Origin: Achromobacter insolitus
GTDB taxonomy: Bacteria > Pseudomonadota > Gammaproteobacteria > Burkholderiales > Burkholderiaceae_B
Direction of reading: 5' to 3'
Assembly (NCBI RefSeq): GCF_002209555.1
Contig: NZ_NJIF01000001.1
Span: forward strand, 930,001-994,000
Length of the DNA: 64,000 nt
This document shows, one piece after another, positions 16,778-25,744 of the stretch. Under the pieces are notes generated by a model, which made no database searches, was not told the origin of the DNA, and saw only the letters and a program-made list of their open reading frames with translations. The translations under genes were made by a program, and so were the position numbers. Within the stretch, counting starts at the first letter, position 1. The number at the start of each line of letters is the position of its first letter.

Positions 16778-19700
16778 CTAGCCCAGCGCCTTGGTCAGCT
16801 TATCAATGTCGCTCAATAGCTGCCGCACTTCCTGGTGCAGCGATTCATTGAAGCCTTCGGTGGCGAGTTGGATCTCCGCCTGCGAACAGCGCCCTGACAG
16901 GGTCGCTGCCCTCACGGCCGCAAGCGCGCCCGAGATCCTGTGCAGGAACTGTCCAGCCTTCGCAAGATCCCCCTGATCCCAGGCGTCCCGGATGGCCAGG
17001 ATATCCGCCTCCATGGTCTGGACGAATATGCCACGCATCGCGGGCGGCAGGCTGATCGGCGATTCCCCATCCTTGCCATCCCCATCCTTGCCATCCCCAT
17101 CCTTGCCATCCCCATCCTCGCCATCCTCGGCCGCTACCGCCTCGGGGTGAGAATCCCGCACCGCGTCATGCGCAAAGCCCAATCCCAATTTGACCAACTC
17201 GGCCCGCAGGATCTTCAGCGTCAGGGGTTTGACGAGCCAGGCGTTCATCCCGACTTCCAGGCAGCGCGCGCCTTCCTCACGCATGGCGTTGGCGGTTACC
17301 CCGATTATGGGCAAGTCCGCGTCCTGCTCGCGCAACGCGCGGGCCAGCTCATAGCCATTCATGAACGGCATATTGACGTCGGTCAGCACCAGGTCGAACT
17401 CACCCGGTTGCCACAGCCGCAAGGCTTGCTGGCCATTGTCGGCAACGACGACGCGACAGCCCAGGGCTTCGAGCTGTTCCCGTACGATGCCCTGATTGAT
17501 CGGGTTGTCCTCCGCGACCAACACATTCAAATGCAGGTCGGCGCTGAGGGTAGCGGGACGTTCATCGGCTCTGCCTTCCTCCCCCCGGCTCAACTGCCGC
17601 ACGGCACGGGCGATTTCCCGCACATCGAACATGCTCGCGTCCAGGTCGCCTTTGGCCTCCCCCGCGGCAGCTGCGGCGTGGCAGCAAATCCGCCGCCCGG
17701 GCCAGGACGGCGCCCGGTCGTCGGGTAGCACGTCAACCAGCACGGCCCCGGGCGACATGGCGCTGGACACCGCCGGCAGCGGACGAGGGTTCAGCCCCAG
17801 GCGCGCCAGCCAGTCGCAATAATGCTGGGCGAGCTCCTCCACAGGGGCTCGTACGAACACTGCCGGCCGGTCCGCGCCGGGCGTCGCCGGGACGGACAAG
17901 CCGCGGCCCGCGACAGGCAACGAAAGCCGCATGACGAAGCTGCTGCCCAGGCCGGGGTCGCTCACGACCTTCAGTTGCCCTCCCATCATTTCACAGAGCC
18001 ATTTGCAGATCGGCAGTCCTAAGCCTGCTCCGCCTTCGTTCGACACCTCGCGAACCTGGTAGAACAACTCGAACAATCGGGCTTGCTGCGCTTCGGACAG
18101 CCCAACGCCGGTGTCGGCGACCTGCCATTCCAGGGTTACCTGGTCGTCGGAGCTATCCAGCACGCGGGTGCGCAGGACGACCCGTCCTCGATCCGTGAAC
18201 TTGATGGCATTGCTCAGCAGATTATTGAGGACCTGCCGGATCCGCATGGGATCGCCGAACACGCGATCGGGCAACGCCGGATCGGCACAACCGTAGAGCA
18301 GCAGGCCCTTGCGCTCGGCAAACGCAGCGTAAGTGCGCAGGGTGTCCTCGATCATCTCCAGCGGACAAAACTCCACCGGCTCGAGCGCCATCTGCCCGGA
18401 TTCGATCTTCGACACGTCCAGCACGTCGCTGATCAATTGAAACAAGGTCGCCGATGAGCGCTGGATAGTGTCCAGATAGTCTTGCTGACGGGCGGTCAGC
18501 GGAGTCAATTGCAGCAACTCCAGGGTACCCAGCACGCCGTACAGAGGCGTGCGGATTTCGTGGCTCATGGTTGCCAGGAACAGCGTCTTCGCCTCATTGG
18601 CGGTCGCCGCCTCGCGCCTGGCCTCTTCCAGCTCGCGCGCGTCTTCAATATGCCGGGTGACATCATTGAAGGCGTAAAGCCGCACTTCCTCGCCTTGGTA
18701 GCGCGTGGACACAAAACCGACCTGCAGATGACGCCCCGCGACCTCCAGGTGGTGTTCGCTGGCCCCTGCGCTGTCTGGCAGATGGTCCAGGGACGCGAGA
18801 GAACCCACCGTTCCCCGCCAGGACTTGGCGCGCTGGTTTTCCAGCACCACGTGGTGATCCGGCAGGCGCACCACGCAAAGGCCGGTAGGGGCGGTGTCGA
18901 TCACCGCGCGGCTGAAGGCTTCGCTTTCGGCGATTCTCGCGCGCGCTTGGTCCGCGGGCTGGATGACTCGCCGACGATACCAACGGGTTACCGCCCAGCC
19001 CAGGCCGATCAAGCAAAGAAAACCCGCACCAAGAGTGATCAAGGAGCCCAGTGCGTAACGGGAGAAGCTTTTGTAGCCCAGGGTGTACACCGCCACCCAC
19101 GGCGCCCCTTGGTGATTGACCAGCTTGAACACCAGCCCGTCGGTGTTCAGGTTGAATCCCTCTTGCAAGGCAGGATCAGGACTGGAGACTCCCTTGAGGA
19201 TTTGCCCTGACGGCGTGACAAGGGTGAGCTTGTCATACACCACCCAATCCATCGTGCGCTGGAAGTCGTTGGCCTGGACCAGGTCGAGCATGACCGCAGC
19301 TGTCGCCTGGGTGCCGGCGCTTTTGATCCTGCGGTATTCCGCCGGCAGGTCTATGGTGGTGTAGGCCAGCAGGCGAGCGCCCGTGCCTGTGTTGCCAGCA
19401 GGACCGTAGGATCGCCACTCCACTTCTGTATCGTTGGCCTGCGGCGAGCGCGCGCGTATCGTGTCGAGCACCTTTGAAAGTGCATCTTGATCACGTTCCG
19501 TGGCGCTGCGCTCTCCCCGCGCAGGGACAACCAGGTCGAACTCGCCCCGCCGATTGAACAGGAACGCGCGCGGCGACTGGTAATGCGACGTGGACCAGAA
19601 CGCGCTGTAGTAACTGCTCAGTTGGGCTCCCAAGCCCTGAATCAGGGCGAGATCCTTGGGATCCGTGGCCTGCACGTTGACGCGGGCATTGAACGGCATG

Positions 19701-20026
19701 GAAAACACGTTTTCCTGGCCGCGGAAGATGGCCTCTTCCGCAGCAGGCTCGAACACCTGCATCTGGGGGATATCGCCGCCCAGCAGATCGCCCTGCAAAC
19801 TGCGCTGGCGCAAGGAGACCAGAAACAGTTCCTGCTCCTGGATATTCTCCATGAGACGGGTGAAATGAAAACGCACCGAGTCGTGGTTTTCGTCGACCAG
19901 CCGCTGGAGCAACCAGTAGGTGGAGCCGACGAGCAAAAGCACCACCCCGCCCAGAATCATCACGCCCTTGCTCAGCCGCAACGAACTGCGGGCGAGCTTC
20001 TCCAGAACGGCATAAGAATGCTTCAT
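16778..20026 (-). CDS. Unorthodox hybrid sensor kinase with HPt domain (RcsC-like)
   Basis: 1082 residues. Membrane helices lie near 22-41 and 325-347, enclosing a periplasmic sensor of about 280 residues. A PAS-like segment (370-455) is followed by HisKA with H489 in ATMSHEIRTPLYG, a HATPase (NNLLSNAIKFTD near 601, GAGLGLPICKW near 666), an inactive-looking linker, a receiver with D883 in LTDVNMPFMNGYE, and a C-terminal HPt with H1029 in FLHRISGALA. A GDGKD repeat run joins receiver and HPt. The kinase would pass phosphate H-D-H to the RcsB-like protein encoded just downstream. It follows the REC-EAL gene by 81 bases. Confidence 0.93.
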   Translation of the reverse strand: MKHSYAVLEKLARSSLRLSKGVMILGGVVLLLVGSTYWLLQRLVDENHDSVRFHFTRLMENIQEQELFLVSLRQRSLQGDLLGGDIPQMQVFEPAAEEAIFRGQENVFSMPFNARVNVQATDPKDLALIQGLGAQLSSYYSAFWSTSHYQSPRAFLFNRRGEFDLVVPARGERSATERDQDALSKVLDTIRARSPQANDTEVEWRSYGPAGNTGTGARLLAYTTIDLPAEYRRIKSAGTQATAAVMLDLVQANDFQRTMDWVVYDKLTLVTPSGQILKGVSSPDPALQEGFNLNTDGLVFKLVNHQGAPWVAVYTLGYKSFSRYALGSLITLGAGFLCLIGLGWAVTRWYRRRVIQPADQARARIAESEAFSRAVIDTAPTGLCVVRLPDHHVVLENQRAKSWRGTVGSLASLDHLPDSAGASEHHLEVAGRHLQVGFVSTRYQGEEVRLYAFNDVTRHIEDARELEEARREAATANEAKTLFLATMSHEIRTPLYGVLGTLELLQLTPLTARQQDYLDTIQRSSATLFQLISDVLDVSKIESGQMALEPVEFCPLEMIEDTLRTYAAFAERKGLLLYGCADPALPDRVFGDPMRIRQVLNNLLSNAIKFTDRGRVVLRTRVLDSSDDQVTLEWQVADTGVGLSEAQQARLFELFYQVREVSNEGGAGLGLPICKWLCEMMGGQLKVVSDPGLGSSFVMRLSLPVAGRGLSVPATPGADRPAVFVRAPVEELAQHYCDWLARLGLNPRPLPAVSSAMSPGAVLVDVLPDDRAPSWPGRRICCHAAAAAGEAKGDLDASMFDVREIARAVRQLSRGEEGRADERPATLSADLHLNVLVAEDNPINQGIVREQLEALGCRVVVADNGQQALRLWQPGEFDLVLTDVNMPFMNGYELARALREQDADLPIIGVTANAMREEGARCLEVGMNAWLVKPLTLKILRAELVKLGLGFAHDAVRDSHPEAVAAEDGEDGDGKDGDGKDGDGKDGESPISLPPAMRGIFVQTMEADILAIRDAWDQGDLAKAGQFLHRISGALAAVRAATLSGRCSQAEIQLATEGFNESLHQEVRQLLSDIDKLTKALG
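17065..17124 (-). repeat. Four 15-bp tandem repeats coding a GDGKD linker
   Basis: Four units of CCCCATCCTTGCCAT (plus-strand reading), the last with one change, sit inside the hybrid kinase gene between the receiver and HPt domains. Each unit adds five residues, so copy changes would alter linker length without breaking the frame. Confidence 0.9.
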
Positions 20027-20107
20027 GATGAATCGCGTGACCCCACATTGCTTTTATCGCTTGGAGTCTACACGCGAATCACGACACATCACTTGACCAA
20101 AATCCGC

Positions 20108-21301
20108 TCAATGCACGAATTGCGAACCGTCGACCTTCAATAGATGGAGAAACTGGTCGGCGGGCACCGCATGGGAGATCAGGAAGCCTTGGGCATGGCT
20201 GCATCCAATCTTGCGAAGCAGGGCCAGTTCGGCGGCGTTTTCCACGCCTTCGGCGACCACGCTCAGGCTAAGGCGCTTGGCCAGCTCCACGATGCTGGAC
20301 AGGGTTGCCCGCAAATTGTCGTCCTCGTGGCAGCCTTGGACCAGCGCGCGGTCTATCTTCAGCTCGGTGAACGGTATGGAAAGCAGGTTGACGTAAGAGC
20401 TATAGCCTTTTCCGAAATCGTCTTGCGACAGGCCGAATCCTTTCATGCGCAAGCGGCAAGCGCCCGCGTAATAGTTGCTGACCTGCTCGGGCATGGAGCA
20501 CTCCATCAGCTCGAAACTGATCTTTCCGGGGACGCCCTTGTGACGCACGACGAACTCCCACAGGCGGTCCGCCAGATCATGGTCGTTCAGCAGGTGCGTG
20601 GGCAAATTGATCGATACCGGCACGTCAAAGCCCCGCGCCCGCCAATGGGCCTGGACCTCCAGGCTTTGTTCCAGAACCAGCCACAACAGGCGTTCTTCCA
20701 GGCCGCTGGCCTTGACGGAGGGGATGAACGCCCCGGGAAGCATCACCCCCTGAGTGGGGTGCATCCAGCGCGCCAGCGCTTCCGCCGAAACGATACGGCC
20801 GGTGCTGAGGGACTTCTTGGGTTGGAACCAGGCTTGCAATGCGCGGCTTTCCAGGGCGTCGATCAAGGTCAGGCGATCGTATTCAACTTTCTTGGGAGCC
20901 GCGGGGCGCGTGGAGCGACGCTGGTCGCGCACGTGCTCTACCACGCCTCGCAATGCCTGGGACGATACCGGCTTGGATAGCAGGCCGACGACTTCGATGC
21001 CCAGATGCTTGGCAACCAGTGACGCACCGGTCAACATGCGGCGAGAGGCCGAGCTCATGATGGCCAGGCCAGGCTTTCCCGGAAGCGTGGCCAGTTTCTG
21101 GATGAACTGGACCCTGTCCATTCCCGGCATCATGAGGTCGGTCAGCACCAGGCCATACTCGCGTTGCCGCAGGCGCTGCAGGGCCTCGCCGCCGTCGCGC
21201 GCCATGTCCACATGCACTTCGCCCAGCTCGGTCAACAAGCGCTGGAGATACATGCCCTGGAACGGGTGATCCTCGATAATCAGGATTTCACGGGGTTTCA
21301 T
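20108..21301 (-). CDS. REC-EAL response regulator, c-di-GMP phosphodiesterase (PvrR/RocR-like)
   Basis: 397 residues: a receiver with D55 in LVLTDLMMPGMD and K110, then an EAL domain from about 140. The residues needed for phosphodiesterase activity look complete: E174 in EAL, N232 in SINLP, E264 in FELME, D294 and D295 in QDDFGKGYSS, K315, E351 in AEGVE and Q371. It should hydrolyse c-di-GMP under control of phosphorylation. Its start overlaps the end of the first hybrid kinase by 14 bases. In Pseudomonas, PvrR and RocR hold the same place beside RcsC/RcsB- or RocS/RocA-type genes and fimbrial operons. Confidence 0.93.
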   Translation of the reverse strand: MKPREILIIEDHPFQGMYLQRLLTELGEVHVDMARDGGEALQRLRQREYGLVLTDLMMPGMDRVQFIQKLATLPGKPGLAIMSSASRRMLTGASLVAKHLGIEVVGLLSKPVSSQALRGVVEHVRDQRRSTRPAAPKKVEYDRLTLIDALESRALQAWFQPKKSLSTGRIVSAEALARWMHPTQGVMLPGAFIPSVKASGLEERLLWLVLEQSLEVQAHWRARGFDVPVSINLPTHLLNDHDLADRLWEFVVRHKGVPGKISFELMECSMPEQVSNYYAGACRLRMKGFGLSQDDFGKGYSSYVNLLSIPFTELKIDRALVQGCHEDDNLRATLSSIVELAKRLSLSVVAEGVENAAELALLRKIGCSHAQGFLISHAVPADQFLHLLKVDGSQFVH

Positions 21302-24143
21302 ACATACTTCCTTGGTATGCGACCAGGCAATGGAATAGCGCCTGTAGGGTGAAGGGCTTGATTAAGCAATGATTCATGCCGGCGGCCATGCATAGCTGGT
21401 CCTCGCCGCGCATGGCATTGGCGGTAGCGCCGATGATCGGCACCGTGCTGCCCTCGCGGCGCAGCGCCTTCGCCAGTTCATACCCATTGAGCCCGGGCAT
21501 ATTGACGTCGCTCAGAACAATGTCGAAGTCGCCCTCGTGCCAGCAACGCAAGGCCTCTTCGCCGTCGGTCGCCAGCACCACGGAGCATCCGAGCTGCTGA
21601 AGCTGGTCGCGCAGGATCAGCTGATTGATAACGTTGTCCTCGGCGACCAGGACATTCAGGCCCAGGTTCGCATCCGCCACGCCGCCCGCGCCAGCCCGGT
21701 CCGCCCGAGTGCGCCCAGCGGCTTCTTCGTGGGCGTCCCAAAGCCCCTGGGCCTGGCAGACGGCTTGATGGATGGCGGCCAGATGGCTGACGTTGACATA
21801 CCAGGATTCGCCGTCCTGACGGGGATCGCTGCATCCATCCGCACTGGCGATGACGCGTCGCCCGGTCCATCCGGGCGCCAGTTCGGCGGCAAGCTTGCCG
21901 GGATGCGCTTCCAGCAACAACGCGGACGACGGCGCGGCCCCCGCCAGGCCAACCTGGGCTCGCGCTCCCCAACGGCGCAACCAACCGGCCAAGGATTCGG
22001 CCAGCTCGTGCAGGGGAGAAATCACATGGATTCGCTCCGGCAGGATGTGGCAGCACGGCGACTCCGGGTCCATCGGCAAGGCCGGCTCCTCCAGGGGCAG
22101 CAACAAGGAGAAGCTCGTGCCCAGGCCCAGATCACTGACCATGCGCATCTGGCCATTCATCAGCTGACTGAGCCGCTGGCAAATCGCCAGGCCCAGGCCG
22201 GAACCCGCCACCACGTTGGTACTGCCTTCCGTTTGATAGAAGGGCTCGAAGATGTAGGGTTGATCTTCTTCTGCGATGCCCCGTCCATTGTCTGTCACCT
22301 GCCAAAGCAGGCAGGAGCGCTCATCCTGCCGGTCCAGCAGTTGCACACGCAACACGACACGCCCGTAGTCCGTGAACTTGACGGCATTGCTCACCAGATT
22401 GTTCAGTATCTGCCGAATGCGCGCGTGATCGCCTTGCAGCCGCAAGGGCAGTTGCGGATCCAGGCAAGCATAGAGTTCCAGACCTTTGGCCAAGGCAGCC
22501 GCACTGTAGCCCTGGATTACTTCCTGGACAATCTCCGTCGGGGAGAACTCACTGACTTCCAGCTCCAGCTGGCCGGCCTCGATCTTCGATACGTCCAGTA
22601 CGTCGCAGATCAACTGCAGCAAGGTCGCCGAGGACCCCTCCAGGGCCCGCAGATATTCGCGCTGCTGGGCGTCAAGGGAGGTTCGCGCAAGCAGCTCCAA
22701 GGTGCCCTGCACGCCATACAGAGGGGTGCGGATTTCGTGACTCATGGTAGCCAGGAACAAGGTCTTGGCGGCATTGGCCGCATCGGCAGACTGGCGCGCC
22801 GACTCCAATGCCGCTTCGGCTTGCTTGCTCGCGCTGATGTCGCTGAACACGCAAAGCAGGACGTCCTCGCTCTTGTAGCGGGTGACCACGCTACTCAAAC
22901 GCAGATGGCGCCCCTCAGACGTCACGAAACTGACGTCATGGGGCACATTCGGTGCCATGAATGCCGATCGGATCCAGCCGCGGCAAAGGGCTTCCCGTTC
23001 GTCGCCAGTGCCCAGCCACTGCTGGGCCAATTGGTTTTCCAGCACCATCTGCGCATCGCTGCGGCGCACGACACACAGGGCCACTGGCGCCATCTGGATC
23101 AGGTCGCGACTGAATGATTCGCTCTCGATCAACGCCTGAATGCGGTGGATGGTAGGTTTGATAAGCCGGTTGTCGAAGCGGCGCATCAGCAGAAGAATCA
23201 TCGCGATACTGATCACGCAGAACAGCAGCGCGCCCAGCAATTGCTTCCACAGGCCCAGCAAGACATCCGCCAGGCCGATGGAGTACACCAGCTGCCAATC
23301 GGACGACATCAGGCTTTTTCGAATGACCAGGTGGTCGGGAAATAGGCCATCGCCGACGAAGCCGAAGAAGTCGGCGCGTTGATGTTGAAACAGCGACCAG
23401 CCATGACGCTCGTGAGGCATGTTGCTGAATACCAGCATGCCATCCGCATTGAGCATCATGAATTCGCCCGCGCTCTGGTCGCTAAGCGTGTCTGACACAG
23501 CCCGGCTGTTCATTTCGAGGGCCAGCCAGCCGGAATTAGGATCGTTCCGATCCAGCCGCTTGAAGATGTAGAGGTACGGATCCTGCCTGTTGCGATTGGT
23601 CAGCCACAATTCTTGCAATGGCGCTCCGTGATCGTCCCGGAGCGCATGCAGGCGCAGAAGGATATGGCTGGGCAGGACAGGCGTTTCTTCGGAGGCGTTG
23701 AACAGGCGGGTGACACTTGAGCGCTGATCGCTTCCCACATACAGCAGGTTCACTTGCTGCGCGGCGAGATAGTTGCTCATGCGCCGCGTCAACCAGATGC
23801 TCCATTGGTTTTCCGGTGGCTCGCCCACGAGAAAGTGCACTTCTTCCACCGAAGAGGCGTACGCCAGCGACCCCGACGGATTGACGTGGCGGACGGCCGA
23901 CAGGCTCAGGCTTTCCAGCAACGCCTCGCGTATGGTGAAGAAAGTGTGCGCTTCGGCAATCGCGCTGCTCATGTATCCCCGACGCTGGGAGATATCGTTG
24001 TTGAACGTGAACAGCAGGAAATTGTAGGCGCCGCTGAGGATGCCGATCGACAACACGGCGGCAAAGATCCGAAGCAAGCGCCGAACGGCTTCAGGACTGG
24101 AAAGCAACGGACTGATCTGCTGCAGGTAGTTCTTTAATCTCAT
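21288..24143 (-). CDS. Hybrid sensor kinase without HPt (PvrS-like)
   Basis: 951 residues. Membrane helices near 25-46 and 301-320 flank a periplasmic domain of about 250 residues. A PAS-like part (340-440) leads to HisKA with H469 in ATMSHEIRTPLYG, a HATPase (NNLVSNAVKFTD near 581, GSGLGLAICQR near 668), and a receiver with D879 in LSDVNMPGLNGYE and K929. It ends after the receiver, with no HPt, unlike the sister kinase at 16778. The two kinases share long stretches from HisKA to receiver, pointing to duplication. It is the first gene of the four-gene regulatory run and has an RcsB-type box 35-49 bases upstream. Confidence 0.92.
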   Translation of the reverse strand: MRLKNYLQQISPLLSSPEAVRRLLRIFAAVLSIGILSGAYNFLLFTFNNDISQRRGYMSSAIAEAHTFFTIREALLESLSLSAVRHVNPSGSLAYASSVEEVHFLVGEPPENQWSIWLTRRMSNYLAAQQVNLLYVGSDQRSSVTRLFNASEETPVLPSHILLRLHALRDDHGAPLQELWLTNRNRQDPYLYIFKRLDRNDPNSGWLALEMNSRAVSDTLSDQSAGEFMMLNADGMLVFSNMPHERHGWSLFQHQRADFFGFVGDGLFPDHLVIRKSLMSSDWQLVYSIGLADVLLGLWKQLLGALLFCVISIAMILLLMRRFDNRLIKPTIHRIQALIESESFSRDLIQMAPVALCVVRRSDAQMVLENQLAQQWLGTGDEREALCRGWIRSAFMAPNVPHDVSFVTSEGRHLRLSSVVTRYKSEDVLLCVFSDISASKQAEAALESARQSADAANAAKTLFLATMSHEIRTPLYGVQGTLELLARTSLDAQQREYLRALEGSSATLLQLICDVLDVSKIEAGQLELEVSEFSPTEIVQEVIQGYSAAALAKGLELYACLDPQLPLRLQGDHARIRQILNNLVSNAVKFTDYGRVVLRVQLLDRQDERSCLLWQVTDNGRGIAEEDQPYIFEPFYQTEGSTNVVAGSGLGLAICQRLSQLMNGQMRMVSDLGLGTSFSLLLPLEEPALPMDPESPCCHILPERIHVISPLHELAESLAGWLRRWGARAQVGLAGAAPSSALLLEAHPGKLAAELAPGWTGRRVIASADGCSDPRQDGESWYVNVSHLAAIHQAVCQAQGLWDAHEEAAGRTRADRAGAGGVADANLGLNVLVAEDNVINQLILRDQLQQLGCSVVLATDGEEALRCWHEGDFDIVLSDVNMPGLNGYELAKALRREGSTVPIIGATANAMRGEDQLCMAAGMNHCLIKPFTLQALFHCLVAYQGSMYETP

Positions 24144-24177
24144 AATCTGAATCTACGACTCAGGTCAGAGATTTGAC

Positions 24178-24192
24178 ATCAGACAATCCTTA
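24178..24192 (-). promoter_or_regulatory. RcsB-type box upstream of the first hybrid kinase
   Basis: The exact 15-base sequence found before the fimbrial operon (TAAGGATTGTCTGAT on the minus strand), here 35-49 bases before the start of the PvrS-like gene. An identical 15-mer at two promoters of one regulatory system is unlikely by chance and suggests autoregulation. Confidence 0.65.
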
Positions 24193-24278
24193 ACCGGATC
24201 CGACGATCAGCGGCGCTTCGCAGCCATACTACTCCGACTCCCCTCAGAGGTCCGAGCACTGGTTCGTCACAAGAGAAA

Positions 24279-24292
24279 TAGGAATCGTCCTA
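24279..24292. promoter_or_regulatory. Second RcsB-like palindromic box in the divergent intergenic region
   Basis: TAGGAATCGTCCTA has perfect TAGGA/TCCTA arms and agrees at 11 of 14 positions with the RcsAB consensus TAAGAATATTCCTA. It lies 136 bases before the PvrS-like start and 146 before ibrA, so it could serve either gene. The rest of this 290-base gap shows no gene. Confidence 0.5.
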
Positions 24293-24437
24293 AACGTTTC
24301 GAGCCCGGTTCCCGCTATTGTCTTGCGCTCGCGGCCAACCGTGATGCTGTCCGGATGAGCCACGCAACGGCTGGAGCAGGCCCGCATACGGAAAGCGCCC
24401 GGCACAACAGCCTATGTCATGGAGAGCGCGGACCGAG

Positions 24438-25664
24438 ATGGAGTCGAAGGTGGCGAAAAACTATAAGAACATTGATGTCTACGATGCGGCCAAGGCACGC
24501 ATCCGTCTGGCATTCCAGCACTTCGAACGTGTCTGCGTGGCATTCTCTGGAGGCAAGGACAGTTCCGTCACCCTGCACTTGGCGCTGGAAGTGGCGCATG
24601 AGCTCAACAGGTTGCCGGTGGACGTGCTGTTCATCGACCTTGAAGGGCAGTATCACGCCACCATCACGCACGTCAGGGAAATGTTCGACCGCCCGGACGT
24701 CCGTCCCTGGTGGGTGTGCTTGCCCATCAATCTGCGCAATGCCTCCAGCCTGCGCGAGCCCTACTGGTGCGCCTGGGAACCTGGCCGGGAGGCAGACTGG
24801 ATCCGCCCTATGCCAGACCACCCCGCGGTCATTCGGGACTTGAAGTATTTCCCCTTCTTTCGCAGCCGGATGGAATTCGAGGACTTCGTTCCTGCGTTCA
24901 ATGCCTGGCTGGCCCGGGACGTTCCCACCGCCTTCCTGGTGGGCATCCGCTCGGATGAATCGCTCAATCGTTACCTGGCGGTCAAGGCCAGGAACACGCC
25001 GAAGAAAGGCGCCTGGCGGCCTGACGCCGCCGCCGCCGCGATCCCCTGGAGCTCGGATCCGAACGGCGATGGCCGCGCAGTGTCGTTTTTTCCGATCTAC
25101 GACTGGCGCTTTGAAGATCTGTGGCGCTACGTTGCCGACCGACGCTGCAGCTACAACCGGCTGTACGACCACATGTACCGTGTAGGCATACCGTTTTCCC
25201 AAATGCGCATTTGCCAACCTTTCGGAGACGACCAGCGCAAAGGACTGGACCTGTTCCACAAGATCGAACCAGAGACCTGGGAACGCGTTGTCCAGCGGGT
25301 ATCCGGAGCGAACTACGCGGCGCGATACTGCAGGCAGAGGTTTCTTGGCTACCGCGGCGGGCTGGGGCTACCGCCGACGTTCGCCTCCTGGCGCGCGTAT
25401 AGCGGATTCCTGCTCAGCACCCTGCCGCCGCCCTTGAAGGCGGTGTATAGCCGGCGCATACGGAAGTTCATCGGCTGGTGGGCCAAGAATGGCTATCCCC
25501 TGCATGTCTGGCCGGACGCGGGCACACCGGCGCTGGAGAACAAGAAGAAACAGCCGTCCTGGAGGCGGGTCGCGATGGCGCTGCTGAAGCAGGACATGGC
25601 CCGCTCGCTGTCATTCAGCACATCGAAGACCGATTTGAAAACGCTGGCCCTGCCCGAAGGATAG
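24438..25664 (+). CDS. ibrA: IbrA-like PAPS-reductase-family protein (DUF3440)
   Basis: 408 residues. The PP-loop ATP-binding motif VCVAFSGGKDSSVTLHLALE near residue 32 is followed by DVLFIDLEGQY, WVCLPINLRNASS and FLVGIRSDESLNRY, the pattern of the PAPS reductase/DUF3440 family that includes IbrA of E. coli, a positive regulator of Eib immunoglobulin-binding proteins. No sulfate-assimilation genes are near. The start at 24438 is chosen because homologues begin just before the KNxxVYDAAK segment; an in-frame ATG at 24414 is also open, and neither has a strong ribosome site. It is followed by the ibrB-like gene and is divergent from the phosphorelay. Confidence 0.82.
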   Translation: MESKVAKNYKNIDVYDAAKARIRLAFQHFERVCVAFSGGKDSSVTLHLALEVAHELNRLPVDVLFIDLEGQYHATITHVREMFDRPDVRPWWVCLPINLRNASSLREPYWCAWEPGREADWIRPMPDHPAVIRDLKYFPFFRSRMEFEDFVPAFNAWLARDVPTAFLVGIRSDESLNRYLAVKARNTPKKGAWRPDAAAAAIPWSSDPNGDGRAVSFFPIYDWRFEDLWRYVADRRCSYNRLYDHMYRVGIPFSQMRICQPFGDDQRKGLDLFHKIEPETWERVVQRVSGANYAARYCRQRFLGYRGGLGLPPTFASWRAYSGFLLSTLPPPLKAVYSRRIRKFIGWWAKNGYPLHVWPDAGTPALENKKKQPSWRRVAMALLKQDMARSLSFSTSKTDLKTLALPEG

Positions 25665-25744
25665 CCATCTGATGCAAGCCATTGAACCCCAACACACCAT
25701 GTTGCAGCCTCGCAAGACCGATACCTTTGCGCTGGGAGAGTTGA

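Noticed and set aside
16065..24143. Regulators considered as BvgA/BvgS
   Set aside because: The regulator has RcsB features (SSYGDG, NRSPKTIS), the kinases lack Venus-flytrap sensor domains, and a REC-EAL gene is interposed as in Pvr/Roc systems.
24438..25664. IbrA-like gene considered as a sulfate-assimilation PAPS reductase (cysH)
   Set aside because: It is much longer than CysH, lacks the C-terminal catalytic ECGLH-type motif, and is paired with a ParB-like gene instead of cys genes.
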